NCBI RefSeq assembly: GCF_019320115.1
Contig: NC_089587.1
Location: 102,078,166 to 102,142,165 of the forward strand
Source of the DNA: Miscanthus floridulus
Taxonomy: Eukaryota > Streptophyta > Magnoliopsida > Poales > Poaceae
Reading direction: 5' to 3'
Length of the DNA: 64,000 bases
Under the pieces are notes generated by a model that was given only the letters and a program-made list of their open reading frames with translations, had not been told where the DNA came from and did no database searches. The translations under genes were made by a program, and so were the position numbers. The stretch's first letter is position 1; each line of letters starts with the position of its first letter. Below are positions 45,704-56,011 of the stretch, one piece after another.

Positions 45704-47690
45704 ATTCGGCAACAGCGTGCCACTCCGCTGCGTGCCTGCACTTTGGCTGCCGAGCTGCTCGAATGTTCTGTTTGTTTTATTTCAACTGGTTTTGCACTCT
45801 TTTTTTTGTGTGTGTGCAAAACGTACGTAAAAAAATGCTACGCTGAATTCAAAATGCCTGTAGTGAAGCGATGGGGGGCGCCGGCCCAATCGTCCCTGAA
45901 CTGCATCAAGCATATAATCTTCATTTTCGTTGGATGGGGCCTCAGGGTTTTGTTGGATGGGCCGGAACTTTGGTGCTATTTTGCAAACTGGGCCTCAGGA
46001 TTTCCGTACCCTAACCTCCTTTGCCTGGGGAGATTACTTTGTGGGTCGTGTGGACAAAGCCTGGGCTATCCTATGTACACGTTATGGGGCCTACTGGGCC
46101 GCAAGGCCTTGAGTACCTTCAGGCTTCAGGTAGCACGGCCATTCAAAACGGCGAACTACAAAAATCACGACGCACGCTCGAAGAAAAGAATGATGGATCA
46201 CCTACTGTTAAATGCCAATATTGGAAATCATGAGATAGCTTGTAGTACGTAGTTGGCTTGTAGGGCTACTCGCGGTTCACTTGATCGCATTCACACAGAT
46301 TCCGTTCCGGTGCATACCAATGATTCCAGCGACTCCTCGCATTCACCCAGATTTCTTCTCGTCCATGAATCATGCTATTGATGCAAATATGGTCCCATAC
46401 CATAACCATAAGTGCTAGCACGCACAGATTGAAAACTAACACTTCTTCAGTATTGACTGCAAAACACGGCTTAGCCGATTTTGTCCGGATTATCTAGTGA
46501 AGCATCGTGCACAGTGACTTAAAACTATGCACAGTGTCGTCAGCACTCACTATACAGGAAGCTTCACTAGACAACTAGTATGGTAGATCCTGCCATTCGA
46601 CATCGAGATGTTTGTGGTGACTTTATTAATCTCAAGATCTATTGATCATGCCCTTCGACAAAAGACGTCTGTGGTGACTTCGTCAACATCGAGATCTGCG
46701 CTGATGTTGTTCTTCTAGTGGTAGGTCGTGTCATTTGACAGCGAGATACCTATGGTGATTTACTGATTTTATCAATCTCGAGATCTATCCGCTTAGTCTC
46801 AGACTTTTATCGTGATATCGTCAATCTCAATATTTGCCAGGTGCTCATAGGGGTATGGCGTACCTATGCACGTGTTGATACGGTCAAATCACTCAAATGT
46901 ACGTGTGTGTAAGTGTCTTCGTAAAGAAAGATCTTGGCGTATGCTGTGCATGCCCATTGTATTGTAACCAGGACGTGCGTGGGCAAGCAAAGCCCGTCCC
47001 GTGTCAAGCTGGGCCGCCTGTTTGACAATTTATACTAGTATCCATCTCCGATCCATCAATGATCCAGTACGTGTGTCTTTACACAAAATATATCATCCAG
47101 TCCAAATCAAAGAGGCATTAGCTAATGCTAGCTGTATGAGTGATGCATGGGGCCATGGGAGCAAGGTCGATCTCTCCATGGTTCGAAATGGTGCCATGAT
47201 GACAAAGGCTGGAGACATGCCACCGCTTGGATCTTCGTGGAACTAGGATTGCATTGCATTGACCAGTGCAAAAGCGGCTAAAGCTCGCACATCACTCACT
47301 CTGCAGAGAGCGGCACCAGCATGCAAGTCTCGTAGCCTGTGTTTTTGCCAGACGCTTCTTTTCACGTACTATCGTGGAAAGCATGCATGCACAGCATAGC
47401 TCAATGTATTGCAGGGTCCACCTGCAAGGGGCACAGCAATTATAATACGAGTTCTCAATACATCCACCTACCGCGTAAAATTGATGTATTTGTTGCCTTT
47501 TATGATCGAGTTACAGCCTTTTAGAATATGCAAAAGCTAGCTAGGGTATAGTTGGATACTCCAAAGTAACACATACTTTCCCAGGCCCGTCTGGCACACG
47601 TACAACAATAAATTCAGAAGAATATTTGAAATCACCATGATGAGTTCAACTCCAAATACAGTTATTATACTACGATTGAGCAGCGCGTCT
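45704..47690. other. Intergenic DNA, no gene recognised
   Basis: Frames of up to 200 residues are open on the plus strand (45653-46252) but start inside the LTR and show no domain, so I do not call them. From 46580 to 46830 the words GAGATCT and GGTGACTT-GTCAA recur imperfectly. No transposon ends found. Confidence 0.4.
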
Positions 47691-47693
47691 AGT

Positions 47694-47761
47694 ATGTACA
47701 TATATATATATATATACACACACATACATACATACATACATATATACATACATACATATAC

Positions 47762-47836
<75 letters not shown>
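47694..47836. repeat. Compound TA/CATA microsatellite
   Basis: About 140 bp of TATATA, ACACAC, CATACATA and then an uninterrupted TA run of about 65 bp (47769-47836). The paper ORFs across it (poly-Tyr-Ile) are artefacts. Such runs are mutable and could be length-polymorphic. Confidence 0.93.
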
Positions 47837-47839
<3 letters not shown>

Positions 47840-48518
47840 TATTCAGTAGCCAGCTACAAAATAAGTTATTATAGTAAACCACCTAGTAAAGAGTTACTAT
47901 AATCTCGTAAATTAGCATAGTAATTATCGTAACTCAAAGTGACTACAGCATAAGTTATTTTGTAGTTAGCTACAGGGTAGTAGTTTTATTATCGCGCGCG
48001 CATGCGGTAGCGCGTTCTCTCTCTGAAGTCTGAAGACATGACATGATGAGCAATTCTGACACTGTTAGAGGATTATGACGTGGAAAACTTGGTTCCCTTG
48101 ACCCACCAGCGCTCTATATTGGTCTTGTTTTGTTTTGTTCGAGTGCTCCAAAATATTGATTGATCTGATCATGCATGGCCGGCCCCGTTGAGTTGCGTGG
48201 GGCCTCTTTCCTTACGTTTGTCGTCTCACCTTGCTGCATGATGCACGGCCTGGTAGCAATAATTCGGTCTCCCACATGAAAAAAGCATGCACTGATCCAC
48301 AGCGACGGGAAAATTCAATGTTTTACCGTTGTGGTCTTTGAGCCCTACGACACCAACAATATTTTGAGAGGTGTAGCAACAGAGAAGTATCAAATTAATT
48401 AATTAATTTTTGTTACTTCCCACCATTTTATTTATAAGCCATATTGTGATTATATTATTGAGAAAGTTCTCGGGGGTATAGTTTGACGATTAATTTGTCC
48501 AGCAACACATTATTAATT

Positions 48519-48577
48519 ACTACTATCTCCGTAAGTCACTTTGGTATATAATTTTTTTTTTTGAACGGAGGGAGTAG
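48519..48577. mobile_element. Stowaway-like deletion remnant
   Basis: TACTATCTCCGTAAGTCACT, then an AT run and TTGAACGGAGGGAGTA: two Stowaway-type ends only about 60 bp apart. An internally deleted MITE is the simplest reading. CACTA-2 begins five bases after it. Confidence 0.5.
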
Positions 48578-48599
48578 CTACCACTAGTAGAGAACAGAC

Positions 48600-48912
48600 C
48601 TTTCATCCGAGGTCAAAATAAGCTTTAGTCCCGGTATTTTTTGCGCTCGGAACTAGAGAGACCTTTAGTCCCGGTTGATGTCTCTAACCGGAACTAAAGG
48701 TCCCTGCCCAATGGCTACTGCGTTCGGCACAGTGGTAGGGGACATTTAGTCCCGGTTGGAGCCTCCAACCGAGACTAAAGGTATACTTTTACTCCCGGTT
48801 GGTGGATCCAACCGGGACTAAAGGTCTCTGCCACTTCTGTCTGGCGCAGGAGCCGTTGGAAGGGACCTTTAGTCCCGGTTGGAGCCACCAACCGGGACTA
48901 AAGGTCCCCCCT
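48600..48912. repeat. CACTA-2 left subterminal repeats
   Basis: At least four inverted pairs of TTTAGTCCCGGTTGG and CCAACCGGGACTAAAGG flank short loops such as TGGATC or AGCCAC. The last pair ends 10 bp before a TATA-like TTTATATATC. Confidence 0.9.
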
Positions 48913-48913
48913 T

Positions 48914-48920
48914 TATATAT
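48914..48920 (+). promoter_or_regulatory. Likely TATA box of the first CACTA-2 transcript
   Basis: CCTTTATATATCGGCCGTCG directly follows the subterminal array and is followed by a CT-rich leader (GCCATCTTCCTCC) and then the GRF gene. Its place and the same layout at 54790 make a promoter likely. No transcript evidence. Confidence 0.5.
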
Positions 48921-48939
48921 CGGCCGTCGCCATCTTCCT

Positions 48940-50153
48940 CCCCGAGCCCGAGCTCAGCACATTTGAAGCTCACTGCAAGTGTTCTTGCTTCCTCCCTCCA
49001 TTGTTCCTCTATCCATTCTTCAATTTCTTCGATTCTTCAGTTGTAAAGGTTACAAATCTCGTACTCTCATTTTTCACCATTGTCTTATCTCATTTTGTTC
49101 ACTATATATATATATATGATTCTTTATTGTGGTTTTTTTCATTTGTAAGCAATTTGAGTTCAAAATCACTTCAAGCTTGCATATTTACATGAAGGAAGGT
49201 TAAAGTAGCTATTAAAAACTAGTATTCACCGTTCATTTGTAGCATGCATAGCACACTTCATTGTTTAGAGATATAGAGAATTTTAGAGTTTTTTAATTTT
49301 ATTTGTTTATAAAATGAGAAATTTATAGTGTATTAAAAAAATGAGTATAGGGACTAGTGCCTCCGACTGGTATGACAGATGCAATGCAAGGCCGTGCAAT
49401 AGAAAGCAAATCCGTTCTCTTTTGACGATACGCCTGAACAACCGGGCCTGACAGATTTGGTGGTTGAACGGGTCCGTCGGCCGTCGCCGTGCGATTGTAC
49501 GACAAAGAACGTCATCGATCGACCATAGTATTTTATTGTCCGGAGTCCGGTCCGGGGTGCAATGCAATGCAATGACAATTGACAATGTGTGGCTAGGTCA
49601 AAATATGGTCATTTCTATGGACTCCGCGACTAAACATTTTATTTTAACTTTTTATGAAATGAAAAACTTAGAAAATAGTTAGAAAATTATAGAAAATCTG
49701 TACTAGTTGAACTTGCGGACCGTGTTTAGCTCGGCCTATATGTTCTCTGCCGAGCGGTAATGGACATCAAGGAGGAGCTTTGATTCTACGAGGGAGAGCG
49801 GCAACGGTCGTGGAAGACCGTGTTCCCTTCCTCGTAGAATCAGAGCTCTTCCTTGACCAAGTACGGTGCCGTCTGGTGGAGAAATGCTCGCCGAGATAAT
49901 CATATAAGCAAGGTCAACTAGTACGGATGGTTATTTATTAAAACATGTTTTTGAGCTATAAATCCTGCTGGCCGTCTTCTTCCTCCCCGAGCTCGCCCGA
50001 GAGCTTAAGTTCAAATTTAAGCAGTGTTCTTACTCTTCCTCCATCTATTCTTCGATTCCTCCATAGAGATATAGATAATTTTATAGTTTCTTAATTTTAT
50101 TTGTTTATAAAATGAGAAATTTATAGTGTATTAAAAAATGAGTATAGAGAGTA
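48940..50153 (+). repeat. Duplicated leader of CACTA-2 with a spacer
   Basis: Two blocks occur twice. One is CTTCCTCCCCGAGC followed by GTTCTTGCTTCCTCC-like sequence (48935-49030 and 49978-50065). The other is TTTTATTTGTTTATAAAATG AGAAATTTATAGTGTATTAA (49299-49338 and 50095-50134). Between them lies about 600 bp of other sequence with a long hairpin. The 5' region was therefore duplicated, or two related elements recombined. The GRF ORF follows the second copy. Confidence 0.7.
49769..49854 (+). other. Long imperfect hairpin in the CACTA-2 leader
   Basis: AAGGAGGAGCTTTGATTCTA with its CGAGGGA extension pairs with TCCTCGTAGAATCAGAGCTC and the following TTCCTT, about 27 bp per arm with few mismatches. 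ACGGTC and GACCGT extend the stem in the loop. The whole foldback is about 86 bases, within the size range of small foldback RNAs. No small-RNA evidence. Confidence 0.7.
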
Positions 50154-50154
50154 G

Positions 50155-50690
50155 ATGGCAACTGCTTCCGGGTCCTCGGCCTCTCATGGGTTTCCAAAAC
50201 GACTTAGGCCGGGCCTCCCTCTCATTCCATGCGGCAAGTGTCATGATGAGACGAAGATTGTGATGGAGTACCGAGTGAAGAAGGAGGGTCCCAACAAGGA
50301 TCGTATCTTCTACAAGTGTCCAGATCGCAATGTGAGTTATTTTATCGTATTTAATGATTATGGTTAGTTTATACCTATTTTCATGTTGGTTGTGATTAAA
50401 GTTCTAATTTTTTGTTTTAATTTCAGTGGGATGGCAGTGGACGATGTTCAGGCTTCTACTGGGAGGAAAAGTATGTTGAACTCGTGCAAAAATATCTTGC
50501 ACAACAGGCAGATACGGCGGCTAACGAGGCAGTGATCCAGCCGAAGAAGGCCAAAGATGTTGCACAATCAGGGGATCTGTCTGTTTTAGTTGAGATTGGT
50601 TGTGAAATCCTTGTGCTCCTGAAATGTATTTTAGCTTTAGTTCTTTTAGTTGTAGTTGGGATTGTCTACATTGTAGCGATGCTTTCATAA
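50155..50690 (+). CDS. Intact GRF-type zinc-finger, membrane-anchored small protein (two exons)
   Basis: Exon 1 is 50155-50331 and exon 2 is 50427-50690, with a clean GTGAGT...TTTCAG intron. The spliced frame is 146 codons and unbroken. Residues 22-75 hold a GRF-type zinc finger: PLIPCGKC (Cys26, Cys29), FYKCPDRN (Cys55), then GRCSGFYWEE (Cys66). GRF fingers in other proteins bind single-stranded nucleic acid. The exon junction falls inside the finger, between Cys55 and Cys66. A basic/acidic spacer follows, then a hydrophobic C-terminal segment (about 124-146, ILALVLLVVVGIVYIV) that should anchor it in a membrane. Such GRF-TM proteins recur in grass CACTA elements and genomes. Its job is unknown. 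It is the only gene in CACTA-2 without breaks; the start is the first ATG after the leader. Confidence 0.75.
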
Positions 50691-50778
50691 ATTTGTACCT
50701 TTTGTGGTGGCACACATGTTGTATAAATAATTAATTATGATCTAGGTTTTAATATGGTATTTATGTCATGTAATGCAG

Positions 50779-53700
50779 ATGAGCCGGCATTGGATGTATA
50801 ATGCTGATCGCCGCTCCTAAGAGTTCATTGACGGCGTGCATTCTTTGTTACATGCGGCCGAGGCAAACAAACGCGACGGTTTCATGTGCTGCCCATGTGC
50901 CATATATAAGAATACGGTGGAATATCCTTACTCAAGGACTCTTCATTCACACTTGTTCAAGTCAGGTTTCATGCCAAACTATATTTATTGGACGAAGCAC
51001 GGAGAAACTGGCGTTGTGTAATGGAAGAAGGTGAAGAAGAACAATGGGACGACAATGATATTATTCCCGATGGTGCGTGCTTCATTGATACTGCAATGGG
51101 AGAAGCTGAAGAAGAGGTAGCCACAGAAGATGAGCCTGCTAATGATCTTTGTCAGGTCATTTGTGACGCACAAAGAGAATGTGAAAGTGAAAAGGAGAAG
51201 ATCAAGTTCGAGCGGATGCTAGAAGATCACAACAAATTGTTGTACCCAACTTGTGATGCAGGGCAGAAAAAGTTGGGAACCACACTGGAATTGCTGCAAT
51301 GGAAGGCAAAGAATGGTGTATCTGACAAGGGATTTGGAGAGTTACTAAAAATCCAAAAAAAAGATGCTTCTGAAGGACAATGAATTGCCCGCCACTACCT
51401 ACGAAGCAAAACAAGTTGTCTATCCTATGGGGCTAGAAATCGAGAAGATACATGCATGTCCTAATGACTGCATGCTGTACCGTGGCAAAGAGTACGAGAA
51501 ATTGGATGCATGCCCGGTATGCCATGCATCACGGTATAAGATCAGGTGAGATGACCCTGGTGATGTTGAGGGCGAACGTCCGCGGAAGAAAATCCCTGCC
51601 AAGGTTATGTGGTATGCTCCTATAATACCACGCTTGAAACGTCTATTCAGAAACAAAGAACATGCAAAATTGTTGCGATGGCACAAAGAAGACCGTAAGG
51701 TAGACAATATGTTGAGACACCCTACTGATGGGTCCCAGTGGAGAGCAATCGACAGAGAATTCCCAGAGTATGCTAATGGCGCAAGAAACTTAAGGTTTGC
51801 TTTAAGTACAGATGGTATCAATCCTTTTGGAGAGCAGAACAGTAGTCATAGCACTTGGCCTGTTACTCTAAGTATCTACAACCTTCCTCCTTGGTTATGC
51901 ATGAAGCGAAAGTTCATTATGATGCCTGTGCTCATCCAAGGCCTGAAGCAACATGGCAATGACATCGATGTGTACCTGAGACCACTTATTGACGAACTTC
52001 TCATTTTGTGGAATAAAGAAGGTGTATGTGTGTGGGATGAGTACAAACATGAACACTTTGATCTGCGAGCATTGTTGTTCGTAACAATCAATGATTGGCT
52101 TGCTCTAAGTAATCTTTCAGGACAGTCAAACAAGGGATATAATGCATGCACACACTGCTTTGGTGATATTAGAGGTGTATTCTTGAAAAAATGTTGAAAG
52201 GTCGTGTACCTTGGCCATCGTCGATTTCTTCCTGCAAATCACCCCGTAAGAAAGAAAGGCAAGCATTTTAAAGGGAAGGCAGACCACCTGACCAAGCCTC
52301 ACAACCGAACCGGTGAGGATGTACTCGATATGGTCAATGATGTGAAAGTTGTCTTTGGAAAAGGACATGGCAGCCAACCTATTCCAAACGACGCTAACGG
52401 TCACGCACCCATGTGGAAGAAGAAGTCCATATTTTGGGACCTACCCTATTGGCAAGTCCTAGAGGTCCGCAGCTCGATCGACGTGATGCACCTGACGAAG
52501 AATCTTTGTGTAAACCTGCTAGGCTTCATGGGTGTGTATGGAAAGCCTAAGGACATATTTGAAGCACGACATGACCTGCGTTGTTTGAGAGAAAGAGACA
52601 ACCTGCATCTAGAGAAGACAGATGATGGACGCCATTACTTACGTCCTACCAGCTACACTCTAAGCAAAGAGGAGAAGGAAATCATGTTTGAATGCTTAAA
52701 CAACATCAAGGTACCATCTGGATTCTCCTTGAATATAAAGGGTATTATAAATGTGCCAGAGAAGAAATTCTATAACTTAAAGTCCCATGACTGTCACGTT
52801 CTCATGACGCAATTACTTCCAGTTGCATTAAGAGGAATTCTACCTCCAAATGTATGTCTAGCCACCATGAAGCTATGTGCATTCCTCAATGCAATTTCTC
52901 AGAAGGCAATTGATCCAATTGATCTAGCTAAACTATAGAATGATATGGTTCAATGTCTCATCAGCTTTGAGTTGGTGTTCCCTCCTTCCTTCTTTGATAT
53001 CATGACACACCTCCTAGTTCACCTAGTCAAGCAAATTTTCATTCTCGGTCCTGTGTTCCTACACAACATATTCCCCTTAGAGAGATTCATAGGAGTCCTG
53101 AAGAAATATGTTCACAACCGTGCTCAACCAGAAGGAAGCATCGCTAAGGGCTATGGAACAGAAGAGGTCATTGAGTTATGTGTTGACTTTATTCCCAACC
53201 TTGACTCGATTGGTGTTCCTGAATCGAGACATGAGGAGAGACTAAGCGGAAAGAGGACACTAGGGAGGAAAACATATATTGGTACGGAGGATGATTATTT
53301 CAATAAAGCGCACTACATAGTTCTACAGAACTCCTCTTTGGTAGATCCATATATTGAAACACACAAGGATCTCTTACAATCCGAGTTTCCAGGGAAGACT
53401 AAAGCTTGGATTACGTGTAAGCACATGGAAACTTTCGGCGGTTGGTTATGCAACCATCATGGCATATCGTAACATACAAAGGGTACGAGATAAATGGAAA
53501 TATATTCTACACAGTAGCCCAAGATAAAAGGAGTACCAACCAAAACAGTGGTGTCCACATAGATGCCACAGACCCGAATGGGAATAAGCAGACATATTAT
53601 GGCCGCATAGATGAAATATGGGAACTAGAATATGCACCTACTTTGAAGATCCCATTGTTCAAGTGCCAATGGGTCAAGGTGACCGGAGGCGGGGTAACAA

Positions 53701-54077
53701 TAGACAATGAGTATGGAATGACAACAGTAGACCTTAGTAATATTGGGTACAAAGACGAACCATTCGTCCTTGCCAAGGATGTGAATTAGGTGTTCTATGT
53801 CAATGATATGTCTACCAAACCAAAAAGAGGGAAAAACGATAATGACTCAACCAAAGAGCCAAAGCACCACATAGTTCTTTCAGGGAAAAGAGTCATCGTG
53901 GGAATTGAGGACAAGTCGGACATGTCAGAAGATTATAAAAAGTATGACCGAATTCCGCCCTTCAAAGTGAACAAAGACCCTAGCATCTTGGTAAATGATG
54001 AGGACACTCCATGGTTACGACGCGATCATAACCAAGGGACATACATAAAGAAGAAGTTCACTGCTGTGCCCACTTGA
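50779..54077 (+). pseudogene. TNP2-type CACTA transposase, broken (CACTA-2)
   Basis: ATG 50779 follows an AG acceptor-like TGCAG. The transposase-associated domain is at 50779-51010 (MSRHWMYNADRRS, stop at 50818, then GFMPNYIYWTKHGE). Transposase_21 spans 51200-52540, with CPNDCMLYRG and CPVCHASRYK cysteines near 51460-51530, STDGINPFG near 51810, NACTHCFGD near 52145 and SSIDVMHLTKN near 52475. DUF4218 lies around 52640-53250 (LLPVALRG, FPLERFIGVLKKYVHNRA). DUF4216 is near 53540-53790 (QTYYGRIDEIWEL, PLFKCQWV). Breaks are at 50818, a frame change near 51370, and 51549, 52197, 52938, 53470 and 53787. The intact protein would cut the element ends. Less decayed than the CACTA-1 copy and retains the cysteine segment deleted there. 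Confidence 0.9.
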
Positions 54078-54540
54078 TGATATAGTGATTTAATGTAGTG
54101 TGTGTTTGAGATATTATGTAATAATTGTGAATTCAGAAGTTTATTATGTCGTGTTTCAAATTAAATCAATGTTTGATTTGGTGGGATTTCTCTCTTGAAA
54201 AGTAAAATTAGGATATTGAGTGATGAAAAATTAAAATATTAACGTTAAAATGATGTGAAAACAAATTTCCTGTCCAAAACCAATAGTTTTAATAATTTTA
54301 ATTAAACACTACATTTTTGCATTAACGAAATAATAAATATTAGTTACATTATGTTTTACAATTATAACAAAAAATAAAAAATGTTAGGTTATAGATTTTT
54401 CCTATGTGCAATAAAGAAAAAGAAAATCCATATTTTTAACAAAATAATTTTATGCCTTTTATTTAATTTACTATGTATTTAACAAGAAAATCTATATTTC
54501 TATTAAAAAAGTTTGCTCAAAATAGGCGGGAAACGAAGCT
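54078..54540. other. AT-rich spacer between CACTA-2 genes
   Basis: About 460 bp of AT-rich sequence with no open frame of note. It probably holds the 3' untranslated end of the transposase transcript; AATAATTGTGAAT and TTAAATCAAT words could serve as weak polyadenylation signals. Confidence 0.4.
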
Positions 54541-54544
54541 GCAG

Positions 54545-54785
54545 GCCACCTTTACTCCCGGGTGGGAAGCCCACCCGGGAGTAAAGGTGGGCTGCAGTTT
54601 CGTGGCCCGCCAAAAAAACCCTTTACTCCCGGTGCGTGTTACCAACCGGGAGTAAAGGTATACCTTTACTCCCGGTTGGTAACACGCACCGGGAGTAAAA
54701 AGACCTTTACTCCCGGTTGGTAAGACGCACCGGGAGTAAAGGACCTTTACTCCAGGCTGGTGGCTGGCACCGGGAGTAAATCTCC
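54545..54785. repeat. Internal TTTACTCCCGGT inverted-repeat array
   Basis: Inverted pairs of CCTTTACTCCCGGTTGGTAA and CACCGGGAGTAAAGG stand in the middle of CACTA-2. They resemble the terminal subterminal repeats but differ by TTTACTCCC in place of TTTAGTCCC. Loops are short (ACACGC, AGACGC). The array ends a few bases before a TATA box. Confidence 0.88.
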
Positions 54786-54789
54786 CTAG

Positions 54790-54796
54790 TATATAA
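54790..54796 (+). promoter_or_regulatory. Likely TATA box of the second CACTA-2 transcript
   Basis: CCTAGTATATAATCGCCAGC follows the internal repeat array and precedes a CT-rich leader (CTGCTCTTCTTCCTTGTCGA, CCGCCATCTTCTTCCTC). The layout copies that at 48914, so it probably drives the Ulp1-like gene. Inference only. Confidence 0.5.
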
Positions 54797-55464
54797 TCGC
54801 CAGCGCCTGGCGCAGATCGATCCGCTGCTCTTCTTCCTTGTCGAACACCACCGCCATCTTCTTCCTCACGCCACCGTCCGTTCGCCTTCCGTGACACCGC
54901 CGCCCTCTTCTTCCTCGTGCGGCCTCCACCGCGCGCGCTCGTGGCCCTCCACCGCACCCTCCTCCGCGTGCGTCCGAGGCCCTCCACTGTCGAGGTGATC
55001 AGTTCGTCTCTCTATACATTCTCAGATGGTGGAAAACTTCAAAAAATGTTATATTTTGTTGTGATACCGAATATAGATGTTCTAAAGTAAATTACAAATG
55101 TCCTAGATTTTGTATACGCAAATATCATATAAAAATGAAGGAAAACTTCAACATTTCTTCATTTGTGAACTTTGAATATAGATATAATATATTAATATTG
55201 CTAAAGTAATATGAGCATTATATATTTTTTCGGGAAAACTATCTTCAAACTTTATATCATAGCATCAGAGACGAAGTACTGTGCCTGTAGAAGAAGAAAA
55301 TAAATTCTTATCATTTCGGAAATAGTAATGGTTATATTAGCAATAAGACACATATACTTACATTTCATAATGACTTATACTTACATTATCAGCATATAAT
55401 TTTCTCATATGATGAATGACTACATGGTTCACATGGTACATAGGATCACAACATCATGCATCGA

Positions 55465-55920
55465 CACCGCCCTGGCCCGCCTCACGTCGTCGTCGTCAGC
55501 ATGCTGGCCCGCCTCACGTCGTCATCGTCAGCACACCGGCCCCCGTGCTGACACATATATATACGCCATTTGTATTCATATGCATGTATATATATGTCAC
55601 GGAGCACCGCTACCCTCGTTCGCCCATGCATTTCTATGTATATGGCGGAGCACCGCCGCCCTCGTTCACCCATGTGTACAAATATATATACGGCGGAGTG
55701 GAGCACTGCCACTCTTGTCACACTGCCCTCTCTCGCGGCCTAGTCGATCAATATTCGTATTATCGTTATCGTTAACGCTAAACAATCACACCAGGGCGAA
55801 CCGCGCTGTTGATGTCACCGACGTGGTTCGCCCTAGTTACCGACGCAATTCGCCCTCGACCGTTTATGTATAGCCCTAATTCGCCCTAGTACCGACGCAA
55901 TTCGCCCTAATGACCGAGGG
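55465..55920 (+). repeat. Clustered short repeats in the leader of the Ulp1-like gene
   Basis: Three kinds occur in series. GGCCCGCCTCACGTCGTC appears twice, 36 bp apart. GCGGAGCACCGCCGCCCTCG with TTCRCCCATG appears three times between 55600 and 55720. ACCGACGCAATTCGCCCTA or close variants appear four times between 55810 and 55915. No coding sense is evident. Confidence 0.65.
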
Positions 55921-56011
55921 GCAAGATTTAATAATGCATATTGTTCGTAGATTTTATGCATGTAAGCAAAGATTTGATGTACTATATATTGGTTTTGTTT
56001 TTTGAAGCTAG

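Noticed and set aside
45653..46252. A 199-residue plus-strand frame
   Set aside because: It starts inside the 3' LTR and crosses its boundary. Hydrophobic and unstructured pieces with no motif.
47637..47882. Tyr/Ile-rich frames around 47.7 kb
   Set aside because: They translate the TA/CATA microsatellite.
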